Below, piece after piece: positions 37,921-45,735 of a stretch of 64,000 bases of DNA. Under the pieces are notes generated by a model, which saw only the letters and a list, made by a program, of their open reading frames with translations, did no database searches and was not told where the DNA came from. A program made the position numbers and the translations under genes. Location: NCBI RefSeq assembly GCF_030161115.1, contig NZ_BSPQ01000019.1, positions 1 through 64,000 on the forward strand. Direction: 5' to 3'. Within the stretch, counting starts at the first letter, position 1; every line of letters starts with the position of its first letter. This DNA comes from Psychromonas marina (GTDB lineage: Bacteria > Pseudomonadota > Gammaproteobacteria > Enterobacterales > Psychromonadaceae).

Positions 37921-38193
37921 ATGGCAAAAGAATCATTTGATCGTATTACCCACGATCTTTTTGCTGACGAAGTACGCCCAGGTAGGCCTAAAAGTAATCC
38001 GCACTCTCGTAAAGTACAGCTTAAAATTAATAAGCAGAAACAGGTGTTGCGTGATAGGCAGAAAGGTTTAAAGCGTATTGAGTTAAAAGTAGATAGCGAA
38101 CTATTCAATTTGCTTAATCAGCTTTCAGAAGAGCAAAATATAAATCGCAGTGAACTAATAACACAATTACTGCATGCACAAATAAATAATTAA
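37921..38193 (+). CDS. ybfE: YbfE-family protein, predicted ribbon-helix-helix DNA binder
   Basis: This is a 90-aa basic protein. The N-terminal HDLFADEVRPGRPKSNP is the YbfE signature, and the gene sits before fldA as in E. coli. The C-terminal 45 residues fit a ribbon-helix-helix fold: strand RIELKV, helix SELFNLLNQLSEEQ, turn, helix NRSELITQLLHAQ. In E. coli ybfE is reported as LexA-regulated; I see no SOS box upstream here. It is 22 bp after the small membrane protein and 15 bp before fldA. Confidence 0.85.
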   Translation: MAKESFDRITHDLFADEVRPGRPKSNPHSRKVQLKINKQKQVLRDRQKGLKRIELKVDSELFNLLNQLSEEQNINRSELITQLLHAQINN

Positions 38194-38208
38194 CAAAGGT
38201 ATTAAGAT

Positions 38209-38736
38209 ATGGCAAGCGTTGGCATTTTCTTTGGTAGTGACACAGGCAATACAGAAGCTGTTGCTAAAATGATCCAAAAAGAGTTAGGTAAAAACCTCGT
38301 TGAAGTGAAAGATATCGCAAAAAGCAGCAAAGAAGAGATTGCCGAATTTAGCCTGCTTTTGTTTGGTATCCCTACTTGGTATTACGGTGAAGCACAATGT
38401 GACTGGGATGACTTTTTCCCTGATTTAGAAGATATCGATTTTAATGAAAAACTTGTTGCTATCTTTGGCTGTGGTGATCAAGAAGATTACGCAGAGTACT
38501 TTCTTGATGCGATGGGACAACTTGGTGATATTGTTGAAAGTAAAGGTGCAATAATTGTTGGTAACTGGTCAACAAAAGGTTATGATTTTGAAGCATCAAA
38601 AGCACTTGTTGATGATGATAATTTTATCGGTTTAGGTATCGATGAAGATCGCCAACCAGAATTAACCGCAGCACGTGTAAAAGAATGGTCTAAACAAATT
38701 TTTGATGAAATGTGTCTCGCTGAATTGAGCGATTAA
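38209..38736 (+). CDS. fldA: Flavodoxin FldA
   Basis: This is an FMN electron carrier of 175 aa. The phosphate-binding loop FGSDTGNTEAVAKMI is at residues about 7-21, and aromatic FMN-stacking regions IPTWYYGEAQCDWDDF and FGCGDQEDYAEYF match long-chain flavodoxins such as E. coli FldA (176 aa). Partners include flavodoxin reductase and radical-SAM enzymes such as MiaB, also encoded in this window. It is followed after 25 bp by fur. Confidence 0.95.
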   Translation: MASVGIFFGSDTGNTEAVAKMIQKELGKNLVEVKDIAKSSKEEIAEFSLLLFGIPTWYYGEAQCDWDDFFPDLEDIDFNEKLVAIFGCGDQEDYAEYFLDAMGQLGDIVESKGAIIVGNWSTKGYDFEASKALVDDDNFIGLGIDEDRQPELTAARVKEWSKQIFDEMCLAELSD

Positions 38737-38761
38737 ACTTATTGTTGTAGGGAACACGATT

Positions 38762-39184
38762 ATGCCTTTAGAGAATGACGCGTTAAAAGAAGCAGGACTT
38801 AAAGTCACTTCTCCTCGCTTAAAAATATTACGTCTATTACAGTTACCAGAAAACCAACATTTAAGTGCAGAGGATCTTTATAAGAAACTACTTGAACAAG
38901 GTGATGAAGTAGGTGTTGCAACAGTTTATCGTGTTCTAAACCAATTTGACGATGCTGGTATCGTGACACGCCATCACTTTGAAGGTGGTAAGTCAGTATT
39001 TGAATTAACTCATCAAGAGCATCATGATCACCTTGTGTGCTTAAAATGCGGTGAAGTAATTGAATTTAACGATGATTTAATTGAACAGCAACAAAAGTTA
39101 ATTGCTAAAAAATATGGAATTAAACTCACCAACCATAGTTTATACCTTTACGGTGAACCTGTAGACGGTAAGTGTAACCATTAG
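38762..39184 (+). CDS. fur: Ferric uptake regulator Fur
   Basis: Fur is the Fe2+-dependent repressor of iron acquisition. The 140-aa protein has an N-terminal winged helix (LKVTSPRLKILRLL, ATVYRVLNQFDDAGIV) and the metal-binding HHFEGGKSVFEL, HQEHHDHLVCLKCGEVIEF. A CxxC is present, while the distal second CxxC of E. coli Fur is reduced to a single Cys (KCNH) at the C-terminus. It closes the ybfE-fldA-fur run. Confidence 0.95.
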   Translation: MPLENDALKEAGLKVTSPRLKILRLLQLPENQHLSAEDLYKKLLEQGDEVGVATVYRVLNQFDDAGIVTRHHFEGGKSVFELTHQEHHDHLVCLKCGEVIEFNDDLIEQQQKLIAKKYGIKLTNHSLYLYGEPVDGKCNH

Positions 39185-39201
39185 TAATTAAGCCAAAATA
39201 C

Positions 39202-39242
39202 AAAAAAAGCCCCATTTATCAATCGATAAATGGGGCTTTTTT
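39202..39242 (+). terminator. Terminator of fur
   Basis: AAAAAAGCCCCATTTATC, loop AATC, GATAAATGGGGCTTTTTT is a perfect 18-bp stem with flanking A and T runs, so it can act on both strands. It starts about 18 bp after the fur stop. Confidence 0.94.
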
Positions 39243-39273
39243 ATTGCGTTTAAACTAAACGCGTTATCAACAC

Positions 39274-39314
39274 TTGGCATACCAAGCCTATTTAAAATAG
39301 GCTTGGTATGCCAA
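39274..39314 (-). terminator. 41-nt perfect palindrome after the TRAP permease gene
   Basis: Positions 39274-39293 and 39295-39314 are exact reverse complements around one A. It begins 7 bp after the permease stop. No T-run follows on the minus strand, so it may protect the mRNA 3' end or pause transcription, with termination completed at the fur terminator hairpin that lies beyond. Confidence 0.65.
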
Positions 39315-39320
39315 TAATGA

Positions 39321-41942
39321 TTAATCCATTGCAAGCTTAACCAACTCCTCCTTACGACGTCGGTTTTGAATCATGGCAATAGCAAGCAGTAATAATAGTG
39401 CAGGTATATACAGCCATTGCTTCGCTAATGCACCTTCGATAGGCACTTCAACCGACAGTACGGTTTGATCCCAATCTAATCCCATTTCAGCCGCAGGGCT
39501 ATCAAAAACAACATCATCAATCATTACAACACCGTCGTTTTCAATCAGCGTAATACCCATATTATCTAAGCGCTGCTGTCCCGTTTCACCAGCAATTGCA
39601 AGATGTGCATAGAATGAAGTTGGCTCTCCAATATCACTGATACCACTGACCTGTATTTTTAGAGGACGATCTGTATGTGCTTGCTGCAGCTCTGTAATAA
39701 TATTTACCGGCTCAATCGTTTTATAAGTGGGTGAAACCTGCTCCATGAAGTAGGCAGGTCTAAATAGTGTAAAGGCAATGAGTAGCAATAATAATACCTC
39801 TAACATACTACACTTATGGATAAAGTATTTTTGCGTTGCCGCAGTAAAAACTAATATGGCAGCGGTGGCGATCACAAACACTGAGATCCCATGCAACCAA
39901 TCAACCCCAATCAACAGTAACTCAGTATTAAAGATGAACAAGAAAGGTAATATCGCGGTGCGCAAGCTATAGAAGAAAGCAATAACACTGGTTTTAATTG
40001 GTTTACCGCCAGAGATAGCAGCTGCAGCAAAGGATGCGAGTCCAACAGGCGGCGTAACATCAGCCATAATACCAAAATAGAAAACAAACAGGTGAACTGC
40101 AATCAATGGCACGATCAATCCATTTTGTTGACCCACTTCGACAATAACGCTTGCAAGTAACGAAGAGACAACAATATAGTTTGCTGTAGTGGGTAGCCCC
40201 ATCCCTAAAATAAGGCTTAATATCCCCACTAAAATAAGCATGATGAGAATATTCCCGCCAGAGGCCATCTCAACAATATTAGCAAGAGGCGCACCGACAT
40301 TAGTTAAGGCCACGACACCAACAATGATACCCGCTGTCGCCGTTGCAATACCGATGCTGATCATGTTCTTAGCACCAATTTCAAGGCCTTCTAATAGATC
40401 CTTAACACCAAGCTTGAACTGTTTAATGAGATTCGATTCACCACGAAAATAAGCGAACAGAGCTTTTTGTGTTAACAAAATAACAATTAATACCACCGTT
40501 CCCCAGAATGCAGACAACCCCGGAGATAAGCGTTCAATCATCAAACACCAAATTAATACAATCACGGGTAATAAGAAATGCAGGCCTGAGTTAACCGTCT
40601 CTTTGACAGGTGGTAAATGCACAATCGGCGCATTAGCATCATCTAACTCAAGTTCTGGGAAGCGTGCACACCAATAAGCAATAGCCAGGTACGCAAGCGC
40701 AACTAATACCGCGATAATATAAACAGAGCTATCTCCTGCGACTGATTTGATCCAACCCAGTCCATAATAAACAACCAATGCAAGTAAACAAAAAGAAAAG
40801 ACAATCAAGGCAGCGTTACGCAAACGAATTAACAATTTAGCTGGCGGATTTGCACGCTCAAGCCCTTTCATTCCAGCTTTCATTGCTTCTAAGTGAACAA
40901 TATAAACTAAGGCAATATAAGAGATAAGCGCAGGGATAATCGCGTGTTTAACCACCTCAAAATAACTAATTCCGACATACTCCACCATCAGAAAAGCAGC
41001 AGCGCCCATGACTGGTGGCATAATTTGCCCATTAACAGAAGAGGCAACTTCTACTGCACCCGATTTTTCAGCTGAAAATCCAACCTTCTTCATCATAGGA
41101 ATAGTAAATGTTCCGGTTGTCACTACGTTCGCAATCGAAGAACCAGATATTAACCCAGTTAATCCCGACGCAATAACGGCGGCTTTAGCTGGACCACCAC
41201 GCAGGTGCCCGAGCAACGAGAAAGAGGTTTTGATGAAGTAGTTACCCGCTCCCGCTTTATCAAGCAACGCACCAAATAATACAAATAGAAATACAAATTT
41301 TGTTGAAACGCCAAGCGCAATACCAAACACACCTTCTGTGGTTATCCATTGTTGATTTACAATCGTAGTGATTTTGTTGGCATTATGAGCAAGCAGTTGT
41401 GGCAGATTGGGTCCCATAAAGTTAAACACTAAAAAGATCATTGCGATAACAGCTAATGGCGCCCCTAAACTTCTTCTGGTCGCTTCTAATAAAATCAATA
41501 TGCCTGCGACACCAGCAATAACATCCATTTGATTTGGAATACCAACGCGGGTAACAATACCTTCGTAGAAAATGAAGTAATAAGCCCCAAGAAAAGCACC
41601 AATGACCGCTAAGCCCCAATCGGCAACTGGAATGGTGGTTTTATCTGATTTTTTAAATGCAGGGTATGAAAGAAAAGCTAAAAAAAGTGCAAATGAGAGA
41701 TGAATCGATCGTGCTTTGGTATCATCAAAAACAACTGTCCAATCTAGACCAATGGAATTTAAAAATTGCTGAAAAATAAAAGGAATTGGTGATGAAAAGT
41801 ATAACTGAAAAAGAGACCATGCAATGGCCGTAAAGGTTATCAACCTTTTAACATTACCTGCGACATGTCGGCCACCAGTTTCTGTTTGTTCCACCAGCTC
41901 CTGTAGCTCGTCTTCATTCATAATATGGATCTGTTCGCGCAT
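39321..41942 (-). CDS. TRAP transporter fused permease (4TM/12TM) with C-terminal DUF3394-like domain
   Basis: This 873-aa inner-membrane permease fuses the small DctQ-like and large DctM-like subunits, as usual for TRAP-TAXI systems that import carboxylates by ion gradients. Many hydrophobic segments run to about residue 715; GLISGSSIANVVTTGTFTIPMMKKVGF and GMGLPTTANYIVVSSLLA are DctM signatures. From about 740 to 840 a soluble segment includes VMIDDVVFDSPAAEMGLDWDQTVLSV, which looks PDZ-like, followed by one last helix and a basic tail. The TAXI binding protein lies 83 bp upstream in the same direction. Confidence 0.92.
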   Translation of the reverse strand: MREQIHIMNEDELQELVEQTETGGRHVAGNVKRLITFTAIAWSLFQLYFSSPIPFIFQQFLNSIGLDWTVVFDDTKARSIHLSFALFLAFLSYPAFKKSDKTTIPVADWGLAVIGAFLGAYYFIFYEGIVTRVGIPNQMDVIAGVAGILILLEATRRSLGAPLAVIAMIFLVFNFMGPNLPQLLAHNANKITTIVNQQWITTEGVFGIALGVSTKFVFLFVLFGALLDKAGAGNYFIKTSFSLLGHLRGGPAKAAVIASGLTGLISGSSIANVVTTGTFTIPMMKKVGFSAEKSGAVEVASSVNGQIMPPVMGAAAFLMVEYVGISYFEVVKHAIIPALISYIALVYIVHLEAMKAGMKGLERANPPAKLLIRLRNAALIVFSFCLLALVVYYGLGWIKSVAGDSSVYIIAVLVALAYLAIAYWCARFPELELDDANAPIVHLPPVKETVNSGLHFLLPVIVLIWCLMIERLSPGLSAFWGTVVLIVILLTQKALFAYFRGESNLIKQFKLGVKDLLEGLEIGAKNMISIGIATATAGIIVGVVALTNVGAPLANIVEMASGGNILIMLILVGILSLILGMGLPTTANYIVVSSLLASVIVEVGQQNGLIVPLIAVHLFVFYFGIMADVTPPVGLASFAAAAISGGKPIKTSVIAFFYSLRTAILPFLFIFNTELLLIGVDWLHGISVFVIATAAILVFTAATQKYFIHKCSMLEVLLLLLIAFTLFRPAYFMEQVSPTYKTIEPVNIITELQQAHTDRPLKIQVSGISDIGEPTSFYAHLAIAGETGQQRLDNMGITLIENDGVVMIDDVVFDSPAAEMGLDWDQTVLSVEVPIEGALAKQWLYIPALLLLLAIAMIQNRRRKEELVKLAMD

Positions 41943-42025
41943 AATTTCTTCTTAACTTGATATGTAATAAAAAAAGGCAGAGATAAACGCTGCCTTTGAT
42001 ATGTTTTTAAAAATGGAGGTAAGAA

Positions 42026-42988
42026 TTACATCCAGTTGCGCTCTTTGTAATATTTAACTGCGCCATCATGTAATGGAGCAGAAAGTGCATTTTTAATCAT
42101 GTCTTGCTCTTTTAAATTAGCAAAAGCAGGATGTAATTTCTTAAAACGATCAAAGTTTTCAAAAACGGCTTTTACCACTTGATATACGGTTTCATTGTCT
42201 GTTTTTGTTGAACTAACAAATGTTGCAGCAACACCAAAGGTTTCTACGTCGTCAGGAGTGCCCTTGTACATGCCACCAGGGATAATTGCAGGTGCATAGA
42301 ATGGGAAGTCTGCAATCAACTTATCGACTTCAGGACCAACAACAGGTACTACTTTAGAGTCACATGAAACACCCGCTTCTTTAATTGCACCAGACGGGTG
42401 ACCAACGGTATAAGTAATTGCATCTAAGTTGTTATCACACAGTGCAGCAGACATTTCAGCAGCTTTAAGCTCAGATTTTAGACTAAAGTCTTTCATCGTG
42501 AAGCTTTTAGCATCCATCACAACTTCCATCGTGCCACGCGTACCAGAACCTGGGTTACCAACATTAACACGTTTGTTTTTTAGGTCGTCAAAGCTGTTAA
42601 TGCCAGAATCAGCACGAACAACAAGGGTGAAGGGTTCAGGATGAACAGAGAACAGAGCGCGCAACTCTTTGTTGCCTTTGTTTTCAAACTTGCTTGTGCC
42701 ATTGTAGGCATGGTATTGCCAATCAGATTGCGCAACGCCCATGTCTTGCTCACCAGCACCAATTGCATTAATGTTTGCTACTGAGCCACCTGTTGAAGGT
42801 GCATTACATTTAATGTTGTGATCTTTGATACCACGATTAACCAATTTACAAATCGATTGACCCACTACGTAATAAACGCCAGTTTGTCCGCCAGTACCGA
42901 TGGTTACAAATTTTTGATCTGCAGCTTGAGCTAACGAAGTTGATAAAATTAACGCACTGAATAGCGAGTATTTAAAAGTCCTGTTCAT
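42026..42988 (-). CDS. TRAP-TAXI solute-binding protein (first copy)
   Basis: This 320-aa periplasmic binding protein has a clear signal peptide (ending ASLAQA-like, residue about 22) and the TAXI-family opening FVTIGTGGQTGVYYVVGQSICKLVN. GNPGSGTRGTMEVV and the C-terminal LHDGAVKYYKE are also typical. It delivers its ligand, probably glutamate or another organic acid judged from family members, to the permease encoded downstream. It is closely related to the second TAXI protein at 43.3-44.3 kb. Confidence 0.93.
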   Translation of the reverse strand: MNRTFKYSLFSALILSTSLAQAADQKFVTIGTGGQTGVYYVVGQSICKLVNRGIKDHNIKCNAPSTGGSVANINAIGAGEQDMGVAQSDWQYHAYNGTSKFENKGNKELRALFSVHPEPFTLVVRADSGINSFDDLKNKRVNVGNPGSGTRGTMEVVMDAKSFTMKDFSLKSELKAAEMSAALCDNNLDAITYTVGHPSGAIKEAGVSCDSKVVPVVGPEVDKLIADFPFYAPAIIPGGMYKGTPDDVETFGVAATFVSSTKTDNETVYQVVKAVFENFDRFKKLHPAFANLKEQDMIKNALSAPLHDGAVKYYKERNWM

Positions 42989-43320
42989 TGATAATTCCTT
43001 TAAAAGTAAATGATCATTATGCGCAAGTCACATGATTTTTCAATGAGCTAACATCACTTTTGGAATGGGCATTGAAAAAAATGACTCACATTTCGGTAAA
43101 AAATTGACTTTCAATTTAATTTACTATCCAAAAATGAGCAGTTAATGATGTTTTTAAACTTTTATACAAGCGAGTAGTTACGCTAACAACTCACTGGTAC
43201 TCCGCCTTTTAATTGAAAATGCAGCTTAGTACGTTAGTCAAGGGAGGCAGATAAATAGAAAATGAAACAAAAAAGATAGATTGGATAAACGAAAAATAGT
43301 TGCTCACTTCAGAAGAAGAG
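42989..43320. other. Intergenic region between the two TAXI genes
   Basis: These 332 bp hold no plausible gene. They should contain the promoter of the first TAXI-permease operon and the 3' end of the second TAXI transcript. A perfect 10-bp inverted repeat, TTTTTCAATG/CATTGAAAAA (43036-43045/43070-43079, 24-nt loop), lies 48-92 bp before the first TAXI start and may be an operator. Confidence 0.45.
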
Positions 43321-44277
43321 CTACTCATTATTAACAGCGATAGGCAGTAATCCAACCTCTTTATAATATCGAATAGCACCTTCATGCAACGGTGCAGACA
43401 TGGCATTAAATATCATCGATTGCTTAGTTAATAACTCAAAAGCAGGATGTAGTTGAACAAATTCATCATGGTTTTCGAAGACCGATTTAACCAGTTGGTA
43501 AGCAACCTCTTCAGGTAGGTTTAAAGTTGTAGTGATCACAGCACTGACACCAAATGTTTCGGTATCCATCGGACTGCCGAGATACATCCCCCCAGGGATG
43601 ACAGATCGTCGATAATAGCTCGTTTCGGCAATGAGTTTATCGATATTATGACTGAATACGTTAACTAATTTCGTTTGGCAGGCGCCAGAAGCCTCCTTAA
43701 TAGAAGGGTTAGGGTGACCAACAACATAGATAATTGCATCGACCTTATCATTACAGAGCGCTTTAGCTTGTTCACTTGGATTGAGCGCTAAAACCTCTTG
43801 AAAATCTTTTTCCTGCCATTGGTATAGGTTTAATAGCACTTCCATCGTTGCACGCTGCCCCGAACGCGCAGTACCAAAGTTAACTCTTTTTCCTTTTAAA
43901 TCATCAAAATGGTCAATATCGGAATCTGCACGCGCTAAAACCGTAAAGGATTCAGCGTGCACTGAAAAAAGTGAACGTAATTCAGGAAAATCGCCGACAG
44001 CTTGATAACGGCTAGAGCCTTGATAAGCATGATATTGCCAATCGGATTGCGAAATACCCAGAGTTAACTCTCCGCTGCGTACCCCTTCTAAATTATAAAT
44101 GCTGCCGAGCGTACTTCTAATTTCACAGTGGTAATCTCCGGTAGTTAACTGATTCGCCAAATGACAAATAGCCCCGCCCATCGGATAATAAACACCGGTT
44201 ATCCCTCCTGTACCAATGGTGAGGTATTGCTCTTTGGCTTGCATCGAAAATGACAACAATAGAAGAGTAAGCAGCAC
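43321..44277 (-). CDS. TRAP-TAXI solute-binding protein (second copy), directly behind argA
   Basis: This is a 318-aa TAXI-family binding protein. Its YLTIGTGGITGVYYPMGGAICHLAN opening, FGTARSGQRATMEVLL and LHEGAIRYYKEVG closely parallel the first copy. The GTG at 44277 gives a short signal peptide (MLLTLLLLSFSMQA) with no positive charge. In frame, upstream codons back to the argA stop at 44320 read YRDFIIVFTRLFTAV, which would complete a normal signal peptide but contain no ATG, GTG or TTG. An ATT or ATC start (44307 or 44304), behind AGGGA, is therefore possible. No permease adjoins, so it probably shares the nearby one. Confidence 0.85.
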   Translation of the reverse strand: MLLTLLLLSFSMQAKEQYLTIGTGGITGVYYPMGGAICHLANQLTTGDYHCEIRSTLGSIYNLEGVRSGELTLGISQSDWQYHAYQGSSRYQAVGDFPELRSLFSVHAESFTVLARADSDIDHFDDLKGKRVNFGTARSGQRATMEVLLNLYQWQEKDFQEVLALNPSEQAKALCNDKVDAIIYVVGHPNPSIKEASGACQTKLVNVFSHNIDKLIAETSYYRRSVIPGGMYLGSPMDTETFGVSAVITTTLNLPEEVAYQLVKSVFENHDEFVQLHPAFELLTKQSMIFNAMSAPLHEGAIRYYKEVGLLPIAVNNE

Positions 44278-44319
44278 CGCGGTGAATAGTCTTGTGAAAA
44301 CGATAATAAAGTCCCTGTA

Positions 44320-45654
44320 CTAGCTTATTTTACGCAGTAATACTTTAGAATTACGCTTCAAGTTATACATCTCTTTTTTCGCAGCAGGTAGCTCATTAAT
44401 ATTAGTAAAATTAAAACCACGCTCCCTAAACCAATGGATACTTTGTGTTGTTAGCACAAAAATTGACTCAAGCCCTAATTCCCGTGCTTTGCGTTCCACA
44501 TGCTCAACCAGATTATCTGCACGCGCACTACGACGATATTTAGGGTGACTCACTAAACAGGCTAATTCCCCCATTTTTTCATCTTTAAACGGATACAGAG
44601 CAGCACAACCAATAACCATGCCGTCCAGTTCTACAATTTGAAAGTGGTGGATCTCATTTTCTAATAGTTCACGCGAGCGTTTAACTAACACGCCCTGTTT
44701 TTCAAGCGGTTCAATAAGCTCTAGTAAACCACCAATATCATTAATGGTGGCTGTTCGAATACATTCGGAGCTCTCTTTTACTATTTGCGAACCACTACCA
44801 TCACGGGTGAATAGCTCTTTTAATAGCGCGCCTTCTTGATAATAACTAATCAAATGACTACGTGTTACTCCTGCTTTACAAGCGGCAATACCCGCTCTTA
44901 AGAAACGCAAAGTACCGGACGCATCGCCCCCCTGCTGTGCAAGTAGATCAACATGTAATTGTGCTTGTTCAGGTAATAACTCAGATATCAGCTCACCAAA
45001 TTCATCTAATACACCGGTGTGAGAACAAAAACCGATCAATTTATCAGCCTGAAGATCGATCGCAACCTGTGTCGCAACATCTTCAGCCAACAGATTAAAT
45101 ACTTCACCAGTAACAGAGAAACCAAGCGGAGAAATGACAGGAATAGAGCCCATATCGAGGTGGATTTTTAGCCCTTCCACATCAATGCGGCGTACTTTAC
45201 CTGCTAAACAATGATCAATTCCATCCTTCACACCAATAGGCTGAGCAGTGACAACATTACTCACCACGGTGCGAATACTCGCGCCTTGCATCGGTGAGTT
45301 TGCAAGTCCCATCGACAAACGTGCTTGCAGCTCAATTTGCACGGTCCCAACAGCTTGCTTAATAAGGGTTAAACTTTTTTCATCGGTAATACGTACGCCG
45401 TTCTGAAAAGCGGTTTGATAGCCATGGAGATCCAGTTGTTTTTGAATCTGTGGGCGCACTCCATGCACTAACACCAATTTAACGCCAAGGCTATTCAGCA
45501 ACGCAATATCATTGATGATATGTTGAAAATTGTCCGTTTCTAACGCTTCACCACCTAACATTAATACAAATGTTTTGTTACGGTGCGCATTAATATAAGG
45601 GGCAGAACTGCGAAACCAGTTAACTAATTGTTTTGAATCTTGTACCACTTGCAT
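44320..45654 (-). CDS. argA: N-acetylglutamate synthase ArgA
   Basis: ArgA acetylates glutamate with acetyl-CoA in the first step of arginine synthesis. The 444-aa protein (E. coli 443 aa) has an N-terminal amino-acid-kinase-like domain (FVLMLGGEAL, LVLVHGVRPQI) that carries arginine feedback control, and a C-terminal GNAT domain (LACLVSHPKYRRSARADNLVEHVERKAREL). I see no obvious ARG box upstream. The second TAXI gene follows in the same frame within 43 bp of its stop. Confidence 0.95.
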   Translation of the reverse strand: MQVVQDSKQLVNWFRSSAPYINAHRNKTFVLMLGGEALETDNFQHIINDIALLNSLGVKLVLVHGVRPQIQKQLDLHGYQTAFQNGVRITDEKSLTLIKQAVGTVQIELQARLSMGLANSPMQGASIRTVVSNVVTAQPIGVKDGIDHCLAGKVRRIDVEGLKIHLDMGSIPVISPLGFSVTGEVFNLLAEDVATQVAIDLQADKLIGFCSHTGVLDEFGELISELLPEQAQLHVDLLAQQGGDASGTLRFLRAGIAACKAGVTRSHLISYYQEGALLKELFTRDGSGSQIVKESSECIRTATINDIGGLLELIEPLEKQGVLVKRSRELLENEIHHFQIVELDGMVIGCAALYPFKDEKMGELACLVSHPKYRRSARADNLVEHVERKARELGLESIFVLTTQSIHWFRERGFNFTNINELPAAKKEMYNLKRNSKVLLRKIS

Positions 45655-45735
45655 CCATTTACCTGTCTTTTCTTATACTTAACTTGTATTTAGCGAGTAT
45701 TTTCCATTACCTCCATGTTAGCAATTGATCTTCTG

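Noticed and set aside
37860-37925. LexA (SOS) box before ybfE
   Set aside because: E. coli ybfE is described as LexA-regulated, but no CTGT-N8-ACAG motif is visible in this short gap.
43209-43406. 65-aa minus-strand frame between the TAXI genes
   Set aside because: It overlaps the 3' end of the second TAXI gene in another frame and has no ribosome site.
45655-45735. ARG box (ArgR site) before argA
   Set aside because: The 80-bp gap was scanned for paired AATTTTTAT-like arms and no good match was found.
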